From: Selaginella tamariscina
Taxonomy: Eukaryota > Streptophyta > Lycopodiopsida > Selaginellales > Selaginellaceae
Length of the DNA: 64,000 nt
NCBI GenBank assembly: GCA_003024785.1
Contig: PUQB01000079.1
Coordinates: 610,772 to 674,771 of the forward strand
Reading direction: 5' to 3'
The position numbers were made by a program, and so were the translations under genes. Below, piece after piece: positions 9,788 to 20,800 of this stretch. Position 1 is the first letter of the stretch. Every line of letters starts with the position of its first letter. The notes beneath the pieces were generated by a model that did no database searches, was not told where the DNA came from, and saw only the letters and a list, made by a program, of their open reading frames with translations.

Positions 9788-10941
9788 ACTAGCCAAATTC
9801 CAATAATTCCAAGTTCATGTAGATGACAAGAAAAATTTTGGGCAAACGTTGTCGTCCTCGACATGTACACAGAAGGGAGATTTGACTTGCATCTTGGTTG
9901 CCCCTGCTCAGGGGTGTGAAGGTACAACATGACTTGGAACACCAACAAATAAGATTTTGCATCAAGAGGGTAGTAAGATCTGTGGCCGCAAGGCAAGTCC
10001 GAGCACCTACACAATGATTCAGAGTGTTAGAACACTTTGCGCCAGGCAAGCACAGAGGATTGGACAATGGCAAAACGGCAGCCTCCTGCACCAGTCCATC
10101 ATGCTCAGGCTACGCAAGGTGGGAGCACCCCCACCAAAGCAAGCACCGCACTGGCAGACTGAGGATCGCAGGGGGAGCATCTAAAGCCCGAAATAATACA
10201 AACATAGGGCAGGAGCGCAAGGACCGGTTCATTGACTACCTTCACATCTTCGGAGGAGCCACCTAGACACACCACAGCTGGATGACAACGCCATCTAAGT
10301 GGGCCCGAAGTGGACTCGACCAACAACCCTATACAAGCCCTGGCCTCAACCAAGAATACCTACAGCCATAGCTGATCGAAGATCAACTACAAAAGTGGGG
10401 GAGGGAAGAGCCCCAACAGGGACATTCCCTAATAGAAGTGAGGCGCGAAGTCCCAAGGGTGGGACGCTTGAGACTAGTGGCGGAAGCCTCGGTGGGGAGG
10501 GACAAACTGGAAAGGCCCTACAATTAAGACCAGGGTGGGCTTCACCAGACATTATTAGGGTCACAACGAGTGGCAATGATGGACAAGCACTACGACAGAC
10601 AGCTGACAATAACACGTTGGGTCGAACATCCACCCAGACAAAGTTCAAACCAAGACACCCCAGGGAAAAGTAGCCACCACGGCAGGAAACCCCAAGGTCC
10701 ATGAGGATGGACCGCATGCGTGAGGCACGTACTACAAAGGCAATGATGGTCAGGCGGTGCCATCATTGCGTATCTGGGTGTAGGGATAGTCGTGCCAGTC
10801 ACCTCAGAGGAAGTCGGAAATACTCGAGAAGGAAATGTACAGTGCAATACTTCAACCACCATAACGACAGATTGGACAAAGCAAAATAGGCCAGTAGTCG
10901 TACACAAGGTTCGAGTATTCATTGAAGGCTAGGAGAGGACA

Positions 10942-11151
10942 GTGGAACTCGTGTCACCCATGTATTCTAGGTTTAAGGAGTTGATCAGCTGGCCTGACGT
11001 TTGGTGGGTCAAAAGACAATTGCGCCTAGACAAATTCTTCGACCTTCCATGGGGAGAAGTGGAGAATCCAAGATTCACCAAGAGAGCTAGGCAGTTCATC
11101 CAGTCCATAGAATTGGAGGCAGAGAGGGATCCGATTCAACTTAGGAGGTAG
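10942..11151 (+). pseudogene. GCB coding relic, unrecognised, copy A
   Basis: An open stretch with protein-like composition: MYSRFKELISWPDV, then a basic-aromatic part with KFFDLPWGEVENPRF, then an acidic helix. The same stretch is recognisable in B (about 34185-34380) and C (about 50110-50300). No domain was recognised. It may be part of a gag-like or plant-mobile-domain-like protein, which is a guess. Confidence 0.3.
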
Positions 11152-12057
11152 CATAGCCTTCCACATAATGTTCAATGAGCTAGCAATGATTTCAACTACT
11201 GGAGGACGGCCTCATAGTAGGAGAATTATCGGAGATGGAGCCGCAGAGGTCCACCACCATAGGGAACGAGGCATTAGAGGACATACAGAAAAGAGAGGAA
11301 GTGGTTTAGTTTGTAGCACTAGTGGCCTTCATGTTCACAGGAAGTACGAGGAAACAAATCACTAGGCGGTTGGTGAACTAACTAGTAGGATCTACGGAGT
11401 TCGAGCTGGGTTTGAGCGGAAGCTTTCCAAGGCCGGCCATATTGGTATCATAACCACCCATTTTATTCGCCGAACTATGACTTCCATACCGGCACAGCTC
11501 CAGACAGGGGAGGGAGAGTGAATCGAAACAAGTCATGCAACCAAAGGGTACAACCAGAACCTCCAGAGTCGCCAAAGAAGTAGGCAAGGGACAACCCCTC
11601 TCCTGACTAGCAACCACCTAGGCACTAGACGATAGAACCCATATGAGCGGTACCTCCGGCAGTGGGACCCTCGTTATTGTTGGAATTTCTGTCAGAGATA
11701 CCCAGACAACCTACTGGGCCAAACAAGGAGAAAATGGAGGGCGAGTCCGATGAAGAGTCAAAGAGATACCTACTAGCATTTCCATGCCAATGGTTGGTGG
11801 GCCTCATCAGCTTACCTCAAGCTTGCAGAGGCCTTTGACCAACTAAAGAAAGCAATGGCAGTGTATAACGACCTTGACCTTCTATCCATGGTAAAAGAAC
11901 ATGATACCATAATATCTAAACTCATAGAATGACGGCATGCCGCACAAGAGGAAGCCAAAGAAGCTATGGAACTACTTTGCCAAGGATCCCTATAGTGTAA
12001 GGTAGTTGAAAAGAGAAGGAAGGATGCCCAGGAACTCTAGGGCAAGTTAGCAACAAA

Positions 12058-12645
12058 ATTGATCAGTTACAAGGTGAATACGATACCCTCCATAGGCACA
12101 TAGGCCACCACGAGCACGCCCACAGCCAGGTCATAGCAAAGAACAAACCGCTAACTCACAAACTCAGGACTCAAATTGAGCAAAGGAGTAGGGAATTTGA
12201 GGAAGCCAAGCAAAATTGGCGGTGGTCAAGGAGGAGTTGCACCAGCACACAGCTCAATGCATAGTAACCAAAACCTGCAGCCAGCCAAGAGGAACCCCCA
12301 CTTAGAGGGCTAGGGGCGAAAGTCACTTTATGGCCAAGAGCAAGGAGGGAGCATAGCTCACCCAAAGATCAGGAATCACCCGGACCACTACCACTGAGTT
12401 AAAAGAGCACACCCATCGACAAGCCCAACTGCTCGCAGCAAGGGAGTAAGAGCTACATCGCTCACACGAGCAAATTTAGAAGCTGGAGGCTCAAGTGAAA
12501 CACGCTCAGGAGTAGCAAGAGGCAGGGTTCTAGACGGAGCTACGAAAGGCTACCAAGCTATAAGATGCGACAATCACCACCCTGAAGCAAAAGCTAGCTG
12601 CAGTGGAGAGCAAAGACACTACCTACTACAACCACTTTGACATGA
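12058..12645 (+). pseudogene. GCB coiled-coil-like relic, copy A
   Basis: Two + strand stretches rich in E, Q, K, L and A with roughly heptad spacing, for example LRTQIEQRSREFEEAKQ near 12165-12215 and LEAQVKHAQE near 12480. The composition fits a long coiled coil, as in structural or gag-like proteins of plant elements. It is old and broken. Equivalents are at 35280-35860 and 51190-51750. Confidence 0.35.
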
Positions 12646-12704
12646 CCTAGGGTAAGGGAGTGCATGGCCCAAGGATGTGTCAACGAATAGGTTCGGGCAT
12701 CTAG

Positions 12705-12729
12705 TTGATGGTGGTTTGACCACCATCAA
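12705..12729. repeat. Perfect 11-bp inverted repeat
   Basis: TTGATGGTGGT, a 3-bp loop, then ACCACCATCAA. It is present with one change in one arm in B and C. It lies about 270 bp upstream of the TATA hairpin and could be a protein-binding site in the GCB promoter region. Confidence 0.7.
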
Positions 12730-12976
12730 ACTGCTAGCTGGTGCAAACAAGCGACAAGACAGAGCAACTAAGTGGTGAGAGTACAACAAGTATGGACTAA
12801 CATCGATAGCTGTCAAGCGGCACTTAACCCAAGCGTAGATCCGATTGTCCGAATCAACTACCAAGGTACTTGGGATAGCACGTGTGAGGGAGGCACATAA
12901 ATGTTACATGCAGAACGCTGGCACATGGCAGCCAACCAATGAGAGCATGCCACATGTACCTAAGGTCTAGCACTAG

Positions 12977-13200
12977 CCGACCCACTATATAAGCAGGAAG
13001 GCTTATAGTGGGTCGGGGTCCTTCTAGTTTGTCTTATTCTTTGTATTTTGCTCCACCTTCTGTGGGGCAGCTTTGTACTCGGACAGGCAATATATGTATA
13101 TTTACTCCTTCTATCCACCACCTTCTTCAGGTATTCTCCTCTTGCCTTGCTCCTAGTTCGACAACATATAGTCATGCAAAGAGGAAACACTGCACCTAGG
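12977..13200 (+). promoter_or_regulatory. TATA box inside a hairpin, with leader, copy A
   Basis: TATATAAG lies at 12986-12993. It is part of an inverted repeat: CCGACCCACTATATAAGC pairs with GCTTATAGTGGGTCGG (12977-13016), leaving a 6-bp loop and a 2-bp bulge. A pyrimidine-rich leader follows (CCTTCTAGTTTGTCTTATTC). The same arrangement is kept at about 36200 in B and 52080 in C. The combination fits a strong plant or LTR promoter, with the hairpin at the start of the transcript. This is inferred from sequence only. Confidence 0.55.
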
Positions 13201-13389
13201 AGAGCTCCTCCTCACCTGTACATAAAACCTCTCGGCGTTTGGGTAAAAGCCATCTCAGCACCTTCCAGTGCTTCCTAGGTAAGGCCGACTCACCAAGGTG
13301 GACCCTCTGGATTGGATGCTACTACAACGTCTTGGCAACCACTGAGACTTCATAGAACCACCACATTTGGCTTGCGAAGTCCCCAACAA

Positions 13390-13967
13390 CCAACAATCGA
13401 CAAGTTATTACCCTTAAGCTAATGAATTAGTGAGCAAATGAATGAAGTGTTTTGGAACATATTAGCTAAGCTTGCAGTGGATTGTAAGAAGGATTGGGAC
13501 AAGTGGTTGCCATTAGCATTTTGGACTTTCAGGACAACACACAAATTGCACACCACCATTTCAATTAGTTTATGGTATAGAAGTAATACTCTCAATTAAG
13601 TTAGAGATACCAAGCTTGTGTCTAGCAATGAGGCATGGGCTTGAAGATGGTCAGGACTTATAGGTAAGGTTGGTTCATTTAGAAAGCCTAGATGAATCAT
13701 GAAGACATGCTTTGCAACTTATGGGAGCAATGCAGCATAAGTGAAAGGCTAAATTTGATAAAAGGATTTAAGAATGACCACTCCATGTGGGTGATTTAGT
13801 GATGCAATATGATAGTCAATTGAATAAGACCTTCTCAAAAAAGTTCTTACCAAGATGGGATGGATTTTTAATCATTGTAAGAATGGGTCATATCTTTTTA
13901 AAAACTTGGATGGAGAGCAACATGGCACATGGGTTAATGGCTACAGGTTGAAGCACTTTCATGTATG
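13390..13967 (+). pseudogene. GyA integrase C-terminal relic, copy A
   Basis: Fossil pol end on the + strand. It shows the region after the integrase catalytic core: a KLAVDCKKDWDKWLPLA stretch, a TFRTTHK motif, and at the end LFKNLDGEQHGTWVNGYRLK followed by the terminator at 13965-13967. These are typical of the GPY-type C-terminus of plant Ty3/Gypsy integrases. No chromodomain follows. In B and C the same relic is split by chromovirus GyB, while here it is uninterrupted by that insertion. It is broken, with several breaks. Confidence 0.75.
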
Positions 13968-13975
13968 ATGGTAGT

Positions 13976-14020
13976 TGCGGCGGGATTAATCCCGCCGCCC
14001 TTTGATTAATCCCGCGCACA
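13976..14020. repeat. Two outlying palindrome cores
   Basis: GGCGGGATTAATCCCGCC at about 13979-13998 and a second half-copy, GATTAATCCCGCG, at about 14007. They belong to the same family as the arrays at 17236-17742 and 23773-24177 and abut the end of segment A, so the array may once have started here and been expanded by the AT-rich DNA now between. Confidence 0.8.
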
Positions 14021-14078
14021 CACAAATATATATATGCATATGTATATACAAGAATGTGAGAGTGATAAACAAACACAC

Positions 14079-14124
<46 letters not shown>

Positions 14125-14515
14125 CGAGAGTGTGCGTGTGTGCTAAAGATAAAAAATTAATAAAATTATACAGATATAAACACAAATATATATATTTATA
14201 TATGTATATATATATATGGATATGTATATCATGTGTGTGCGTGTGTGTGTGAGAGATAGATAAATAAATTTTATTATTAAGATACACACACATATAAATG
14301 TATATGTAAATACAGATAAATAAATATACACCGAAGTGTGCATGTGAGAGAGAGATTTCACCTATTTGAATGTGCCTTCAAACCCTACTACACTGCTGTG
14401 TCATTTTGCATCACCATGCCTTCTGAGAGAGAGATTTATACATCTATGGCACAATCGCTAGCACATCCGTTCTAATCCACCACTGTCGCCTCCGCTGCCT
14501 TTCTTCTTGAAACCC
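14021..14515. repeat. Microsatellite-rich AT stretch
   Basis: Runs of TA (14075-14120), TG (14230-14250) and GA (14345-14360), with ATATAC/CACACA blocks between. Open frames here on the minus strand are only translations of dinucleotide runs. No gene. Confidence 0.8.
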
Positions 14516-14706
14516 TAAGAATATACCTAAACCCTAAAAGGAATAAAATATATATTAACCTTAATCGAATATTCTTTCTAAGAATATACCTAAATCCTAA
14601 AAAGAATAAAATATATATTAACCTTAATCGAATATTCTTTTTAAGAATATACCTAAATCCTAAAAAGAATAAAATATATATTGACCCTATTAATAAATAT
14701 TCTTTC
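14516..14706. repeat. Three tandem 63-bp repeats
   Basis: Units start at 14516, 14579 and 14642 with TAAGAATATACCTAAA and end in AATATTCTTT. The first two are nearly identical and the third diverges at its end. The minus-strand open frame across them is a by-product of the repeat. Confidence 0.9.
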
Positions 14707-14896
14707 ATTATATTATCATAATTTTAAATTTGTGTGAGTGTGTGGGTGTATCACATACACCCCAAAAATATAAATCATGCAGGGGTTTAACATATGTGTG
14801 TCTGTGAGAGTGTTAAATTTTCACGTGTAGCAAAATATATATATACATATAATATACACATAGACATATGTACATAGTACATAATATTGTCACATC

Positions 14897-15160
14897 AATA
14901 TATATTATGGATCATGCATGGTGTGTATGTATGAGAGAAGAAAGACATACTACATATTATGGATCATGCATGGTGTGTATGTATGAGTGAAGAGAGACAA
15001 ACTACATATTATGGATCATGCACGGTGTGTATGTATAAGAGAAGAGAGACAGACTACATATTATGGATTATGCATGGTGTGTATATATGAGTGAAGAGAG
15101 ACAGACTACATATTATGGATCATGCATGGTGTGTATGTATGAAAGAAGAGAGAAAGTGTT
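14897..15160. repeat. Five tandem 52-bp repeats
   Basis: The block ATTATGGATCATGCATGGTG recurs at 14904, 14956, 15008, 15060 and 15112, a steady period of 52 bp. Each unit continues with TGTATGTATGAGAGAAGA and ACTACAT. It is a minisatellite with no coding potential. Confidence 0.9.
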
Positions 15161-15909
15161 AACAAATTAAAATCGTACACATTGTATATATTAGTACACA
15201 TATATACATACACACGTGTATACACACAGACATACATACATATTACATGTGTAAATTATTCAATGTGTTACATACACACAGACTGAGTACATATGAATCA
15301 TACATGCGTTGAACATGATGTTTTTAATAAAGAAGCAACATATGTCTCCAGTTTGGTTTAAGGTTTAAACCCAATGCAAGTATTTTATTATTAAATTTTA
15401 TATGGTACATAATATATATATTAGTATAAAATCTTTATACTAATATAAACTAAATGCATACACATTTTTCTAATTATTTACTCTAAACACTAAACATATG
15501 TAAGTAGAGTGTGTGTAACTATAAATATGTGGTTTTGGTTTTAAACTCTATATCATAAATATAAAGCTAGATGCTTTATTTATATCGTGATCCACTCATC
15601 GGCTTGTGCATGTGTGTGCATATGTGTCTCTGTAAGTGCTTCTAATGCGTGTGCATGTGTATATATAAATTTATGATTGTGTTTATATAAATTAAAAAAT
15701 AATATTAATAAACACATCATTGAGAATGAGATTTTGTGCTAGTCCACTTTATAAAATAGGAAATAAGAGGGTATGAACATATTTTAAATTATACACAATA
15801 ATATATCATTCTGTAAGTGCTTCTAATGCGTGTGCACGTGTATATAAAATTTATGATTGTGTTTATATATGTGTCTAAAAGAAACATTGAATAATTAAGA
15901 AAATAATTT
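15161..15909. other. AT-rich intergenic DNA
   Basis: TATA/CACA-rich sequence without coding. One block, GTAAGTGCTTCTAATGCGTG, occurs twice (about 15631 and 15813), so part of it is a diverged local duplication of about 180 bp. Confidence 0.5.
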
Positions 15910-16640
15910 TAATAAACACACTATGAACATATTTTAAATTATACATAATAATATATCATTTTATCTAATATATAGCCATATATAGTTTTAATAATATATA
16001 TTAATTTAATATTGATAATAAGGTTTAACATTGGAATATTCTTGAAATAATAAGAAATTAATTGAGAAAATCCCATTAATATATACAAATGTATATCAGG
16101 TACTGAAATAATTAATTAAATTAATTATGATAATCATGTTTAATATTGGAATATTCTTGGAATAATAAGAAAATAATAAAGAATATCCCATTAATATAAA
16201 GAAATGTAGATTAATTACTCAAGTAATTAAGAAAATGATATTAATATACACACTAATATGAACATATTTTAAATTATACATAATAATATATCATTTTATC
16301 TAATATATAGTCATATATAATTTAATAATATATATTAATTTAATATTGATAATAAGGTTTAACATAGGAATATTCTTGAAATAATAAGAAATTAATTGAG
16401 AAAATCCCATTAATACAAATGTAGAATAATTACTAAAATAATTAAAATAGAGACTAATTTAATTATGATAATCAAGTTTTGTATTGGAATATTCTTTGAA
16501 TATTAAGAAAATAATAAAGAATATCCTATTAATATAAGGAAATGTAAATTAATTACTCAAGTATTTAAGAAATAATATTAATAAACACACTATGATATAT
16601 TTTAAATGATACATAATAATATATTAATTTATTATTGTAT
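15910..16640. repeat. AT-rich tandem repeat, period about 335 bp
   Basis: AACATATTTTAAATTATAC recurs at 15926, 16261 and, degenerate, near 16595. The intervening 335 bp match along their length, sharing TAATATATCATTTTATCTAA, GATAATAAGGTTTAACAT and TCCCATTAATA. A partial earlier unit is at 15776. Each unit also contains two related sub-blocks around GGAATATTCTTG. It resembles young satellite-type DNA. Confidence 0.8.
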
Positions 16641-17235
16641 AAATATATATATATATAATATAAACTTAATATACACTGGAATATTAAGAATGTAGAATAA
16701 TTACTAGAATTTTGTAATATTAAACAGCTTGAATCACTTGAATCACATTAAATGCAATTTTATAACACTCATTGGAATTGGAGAGTATATATGTCAGAGT
16801 GTCGGTTATTTATGTCAATTCATCTTAAATTTTATTTTATTTTATTTTTAAAAATTTTGAATTTCTGACATAAGTATTGTCATCTGACATGTAAATTTGA
16901 AAATGCATTTAATTTCCCACTCAAATTTAATCTGGTTCTTTCTCCGTCAAGCGTTTCTTTATTTTTGTATTTTTCACTCTTAAGATCTTCTTTTTTCTTG
17001 ATAATGATCAGCTCAGGAGCGACATTAAATTGGGTGCTATCGTTTATAGGAAAGCACGGCGCCTTCAATTATGTTTACAAGTATTATAAACAAATTTAGA
17101 AATACTTATAAAGATTTACTATCTTACATTCTCTCTTAAAATTAGAATTTAGGGGTTAGGAATGAATTAGGATTACATTATATTTCGTTAGGGATTTATC
17201 CTGTTTAAACATCATTTTTATTAATATTCTCGATT
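16641..17235. other. AT-rich spacer before the palindrome array
   Basis: No gene seen. One 62-residue minus-strand open stretch (16880-17068) has no recognisable motif. Confidence 0.4.
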
Positions 17236-17742
17236 AGTCGGGGCAGCGGGATAAATCCGGCCATTTCTTTTTCACTTCTTAGAAGATGTGACGGGATTAA
17301 TCCCGCCACAGCTCTTTGATAGCCATGGCTGGATTAATCCAGGCAATGCTTCTCTACATCTGAAAAAGAGCGGCGGGATTAATCCCGTTGATAACTCTCT
17401 CAATTGATGAAGAGTTACCAGAATTTATTAGAAAGAGTTGTCGGCAGGATTAATCCCGCCAACCATACTAGAGGCAGAGAAGGGGTGGCGGGATTAATCT
17501 CGCCACCACTTCCCTATTTTAAAGATTTGTGGGCAGGATTTATCCTGCTGATCAGTTTCGAACGCAAAAAGCATTGGCGGGATTAATCCGGCACCCCCTC
17601 GAGATCTCTTTAAAATCATAGCTTTGGAGAGAGTTGTGGGCATGATTAATCCCGCCACCTATTCCTCATTGATGAGAGTTGTGGGCAGGATTAATCCCGC
17701 CGACTCTTCCTCGTGGGAGGGTGTTGCGGTGGGATTAATCCC
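17236..17742. repeat. Palindrome-core array, left half
   Basis: About eleven copies of a core related to GGCGGGATTAATCCCGCC, spaced mostly 43-60 bp apart, with short pyrimidine/purine spacers such as GACTCTTCCTCGTGGGAGGG. The copies on the left are more diverged. The last core is split at 17742/17743 by the LTR element GyC, and the array resumes at 23773, so both halves were one array. Confidence 0.9.
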
Positions 17743-18347
17743 TGTTAGGATCATAGTTAGACATTTATAGGATTTCTTGTTATTTCATGGGTAAATATAA
17801 TGGGAAAAATACCAAAAACAATATATATTGTTGAAAACCGAGAGTGGGAAGGATATATTGGAATACGAGTCACTAACGTAATATGGGCGAGTCATTACTG
17901 CAATACAATGTTTACGGCAGAGTATGGCATACTTGGATAAGGATAAGAAGTTACAATAACTGAATGGATAAGGCTAAGAGGTAGTTACTATAACTGCTAG
18001 TACGGGACCAAGAGTATGGGTATAAATAGACCAGATTAGGACTAGAAAGGTATCCGAGTATACTGTTATTTTGTACCATGTGCCGTGCACGGACATAATA
18101 TAAGTTTCCTTTATCTCTCTATATGTCTATCTCTTACTCGTATTCTGCTTTGATGTATACTATTTATTTTCTCAGTACTATGATGGGATCCATAGTACTG
18201 CTGCCTGCTATACACCTTGCCATCCTTACCCTTTTCCGACCTTCTGATGTCTGATTTCTTCTTTATCTTATTCCAATAGACCCTTAATATGGGTTTGTCG
18301 ATGGCTACCTCCACTATACTCAATTGGTAGGATTTTTAGGTTCAACA
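17743..18347 (+). repeat. GyC 5' LTR
   Basis: 605 bp, starting TGTTAG and ending TTCAACA. A TATA box, TATAAATA, is at 18021-18028. The last 166 bp match the right end of the element (23607-23772). The interior begins TATGGCAACCATGG, the place where a primer-binding site is expected, but no tRNA could be assigned by eye. Confidence 0.9.
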
Positions 18348-18788
18348 TATGGCAACCATGGAGGGATGGTCGTGTTAGTAGGTAACTGATAATGTGTTTG
18401 TAGAATGTACTAGGATGGGTAGACCGATACCAAAAGGAGTGTTGGAGTTTAAAGAGAAATTACGATGGAAAAAGAAGATTGAGGCTTTTTGTAGGCTCAG
18501 TTGTGAGTCCTCATTTCGATCAGGACAGCTATTGTAGAAATGGAAGAACATGCAACAAAGACCGCATGAGAATGAATCTGCAGCATATAGTAGTAAGTGA
18601 ATGAATGACTATTGAGGTATTCTTGCAGAACGTCAACAATATGAAGAGATCAGGTAGAGATAGCAAAGAGAGCGCGAGGAGCGATACTTACGACGACAAG
18701 CAGTAATGAACAAACGACGAAGTACGACGAGGTTACAGAGGAAGAGGATACTAATCAGGAGAGTGACGATCACGGGCAATGTATACCA

Positions 18789-19984
18789 ATGCGAGGAAAC
18801 TGGGATCTGTTGTCAATGGAAGTACATAACAAGATGGGAACACTAACAATTACAGGGAAGGTCATACCATTTACCTTTTTAGGTCTTGAGAATGAGGATA
18901 CGAATCGGCATATACAGCAATTTGAGAAGGTGTGTGAAGCTAACAAAGCAAAGGATGAATACGAGAAACTACGAATATTTCCATTTACATTGAAGGAGAC
19001 GTTAGCGATTGGTATTATGAAAATGCCATCACAATTGACAAGTATAGTACACTACTTGCACTATTCAGGAATTATTATGTACGAAAATATCGCAAACGAG
19101 ACCCAACATATAGTTACAGGAAATACGATAGGGACCTACTGAGGCAGTGGAAGAGTACACGTGCCGATTCTGGAGATTATACAACCGTTGCGAGGTTGGA
19201 GATGTCAGTGATAAATTGGCAAAGAAATAGTATATAAACGGACTACAGGACAACTTACAGCTTCAAGTACGACTGTAAAACCGCATGACTTAAATGATAC
19301 AACAAAGAAGCAGAACAACTTGAAGTGTTGATACCTCCAAATATGTAGATGATGATGAATGAGAATCAAGAAGACAATACCAGAAGGAGAGTGAAATACA
19401 GCCAAGAACTAAAACAATATTTTGCACAACATGCAAAAATGAAGGACATAATGCTTCTGAATGTAAAATACTCAAGTGTCAGATGTGTGAGGAATAGGAC
19501 ATGAAGCAAGGCAATGTCAGAATGTGGGATATAAATCCCAAAAATGATTGGACATACTGAGAGTTTTCCACCACCACCTAGATGGAACAATACCTAGAAT
19601 GCAAACTCATATGATTATCCACAATCACAAAATACTAATTTATACGACTATCCACAAAGAGCGTATAATGGGGAACGTAGGAATGGCAATGGAAGGAGAT
19701 TTCCTTGTGAGTCAGGAGCATTCTACTAACAAGGTAATAATACGGAAATATCACGTAGGGGACAATCTTTGTTACTAGCCCCAGCACAAACAGAACCACC
19801 AATACCACCAATACCACCATTACCACTAATACCACCTCCACCAGCATTACGAAGTCCGAATCCAAATGTGACATGTTTCAGCTGTGGAGAAAAAGGACAT
19901 TATTCTACTGAATGTAATCGACTCAATAGTATTCGCTGTTACACATGTGGTGAGATGGGACATTATTCACCAGAATATCCATAA
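18789..19984 (+). pseudogene. GyC gag relic with two groups of zinc knuckles
   Basis: Fossil gag on the + strand. The N-terminal open part (18789-19142) contains FTFLGLENEDTNRHIQQFE, like the gag domain of plant Gypsy elements. CCHC zinc knuckles follow: CTTCKNEGHNASEC near 19425-19466, then CFSCGEKGHYSTEC and CYTCGEMGHYS at 19876-19975. A proline-rich stretch (19790-19850) lies between the two groups. Knuckles bind the packaged RNA in this family. The copy is broken. Confidence 0.75.
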
Positions 19985-20499
19985 TGTGAATTTAACACCG
20001 AAACATCTCCCACTGAACCAGCAACACGGAGAATTGAAGTTCAACAAGAAAATGATCCAGCAGATGACCATGAAGAACAAAATTATGAGTGCAAAAGGGG
20101 AACAAGATACAGAATTACCTTCAATAGAGACATATGCTATAACATGAGCTAAACGAGTACGGGTTGAACCAAAAAAGAAGAACCAATACGCAAGAATTGG
20201 GAGAAAGAGAAGGCTACAGTACAAAGAGTGACTGATTAAATTCAGATAATGCAACATGAGGAAAATCAAGACTCTATGCCTAATGAAATGAGCATGCATT
20301 CATAGCAATCCACATCACAGTACCACTTGAAGATTGTATTGTTGCTGTTATTCTGTAACAACCTGTTTAGTTAACTATAAGAGATTTATTGACATTAACA
20401 CCATTTTTGCGAACATAGATAACAAATGCTTTGGACGTTAGCAACATTCAAACTGACACAAGTCAAGTGGGAGTGAATACCACAAAAGTTCTTATAAAT

Positions 20500-20800
20500 G
20501 AGAAGGATTGGGATGAAAAAGTACCAATGATTACGGCTTGAATCGACAAAAACAACATTCAAAACATACCTATTGATGGAGGTTCAGGAGTGAATATAAT
20601 TGAAGAGCAAACTTGCAAACAATTGGGTTTTGGGCCTATTGAAAATGCGCCCTTCTTGGTATGGATGGCTGATCAGAGGAAAGTCAGACCTGTTGGTATA
20701 ATCAGATCCGTATATAGAAATTGTAGGAATCAAGTTTAAGGTGTCTTTGGTCGTACTACGTATTGAGTAGACAAACAAACCATACTAGATATTACTGGGA
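20500..20800 (+). pseudogene. GyC aspartic protease relic
   Basis: The + strand around 20570-20625 shows IDGGSGVNIIEEQTCKQLG, which matches the active-site neighbourhood of plant Gypsy proteases (usual form D-[ST]-G plus SVN). It lies between gag and RT as expected. Fossil. Confidence 0.6.

Larger units (their letters stand above)
9805..13390 (+). mobile_element. GC-rich block (GCB), decayed element of unknown family, copy A
   Basis: A 3.6 kb block, clearly GC-richer than its surroundings, sits between the MITE and the GyA integrase relic. Copies are 33100-36610 and 48965-52480. The + strand holds coding-like relics in sequence: a basic region (9950-10280), a proline/glycine/arginine-rich stretch (10300-10680), an open stretch at 10942-11151 and two coiled-coil-like stretches (12058-12213, 12408-12645). 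A TATA hairpin and leader follow at 12977-13200, then the block ends where integrase coding resumes. The layout (coding, then promoter at the right end) would fit a truncated LTR element with its 3' LTR at about 12680-13390, but no matching left LTR was found. Many breaks; old. Confidence 0.5.
156..13967 (+). repeat. Composite segment, copy A
   Basis: First of four direct copies of a composite segment. It is near-identical by eye to the matching parts of B (from 27906), C (from 43785) and D (from 60391). The order is GyA RT relic, 4.5 kb insert, GyA RT/RNase H relic, AT-hook gene, MITE, GC-rich block, GyA integrase end. Unlike B and C it has no chromovirus in the integrase relic, so it represents the empty site for that insertion. 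Its right edge coincides with the first palindrome cores at 13976. Confidence 0.85.

Noticed and set aside
9760-10720. Several overlapping minus-strand and + strand open frames of 75-125 codons in the GC-rich block
   Set aside because: GC-rich DNA gives long chance frames on both strands. They conflict with each other and shift between copies. Only the + strand relics with protein-like composition were kept.
14006-14361. Minus-strand frames with HTHTHTH and YIYIYIY runs
   Set aside because: Direct translations of CA and TA dinucleotide repeats.
14472-14708. 78-codon minus-strand frame with repeated hydrophobic peptide
   Set aside because: Translation of the three 63-bp tandem repeats, with no start context or homologue recognised.
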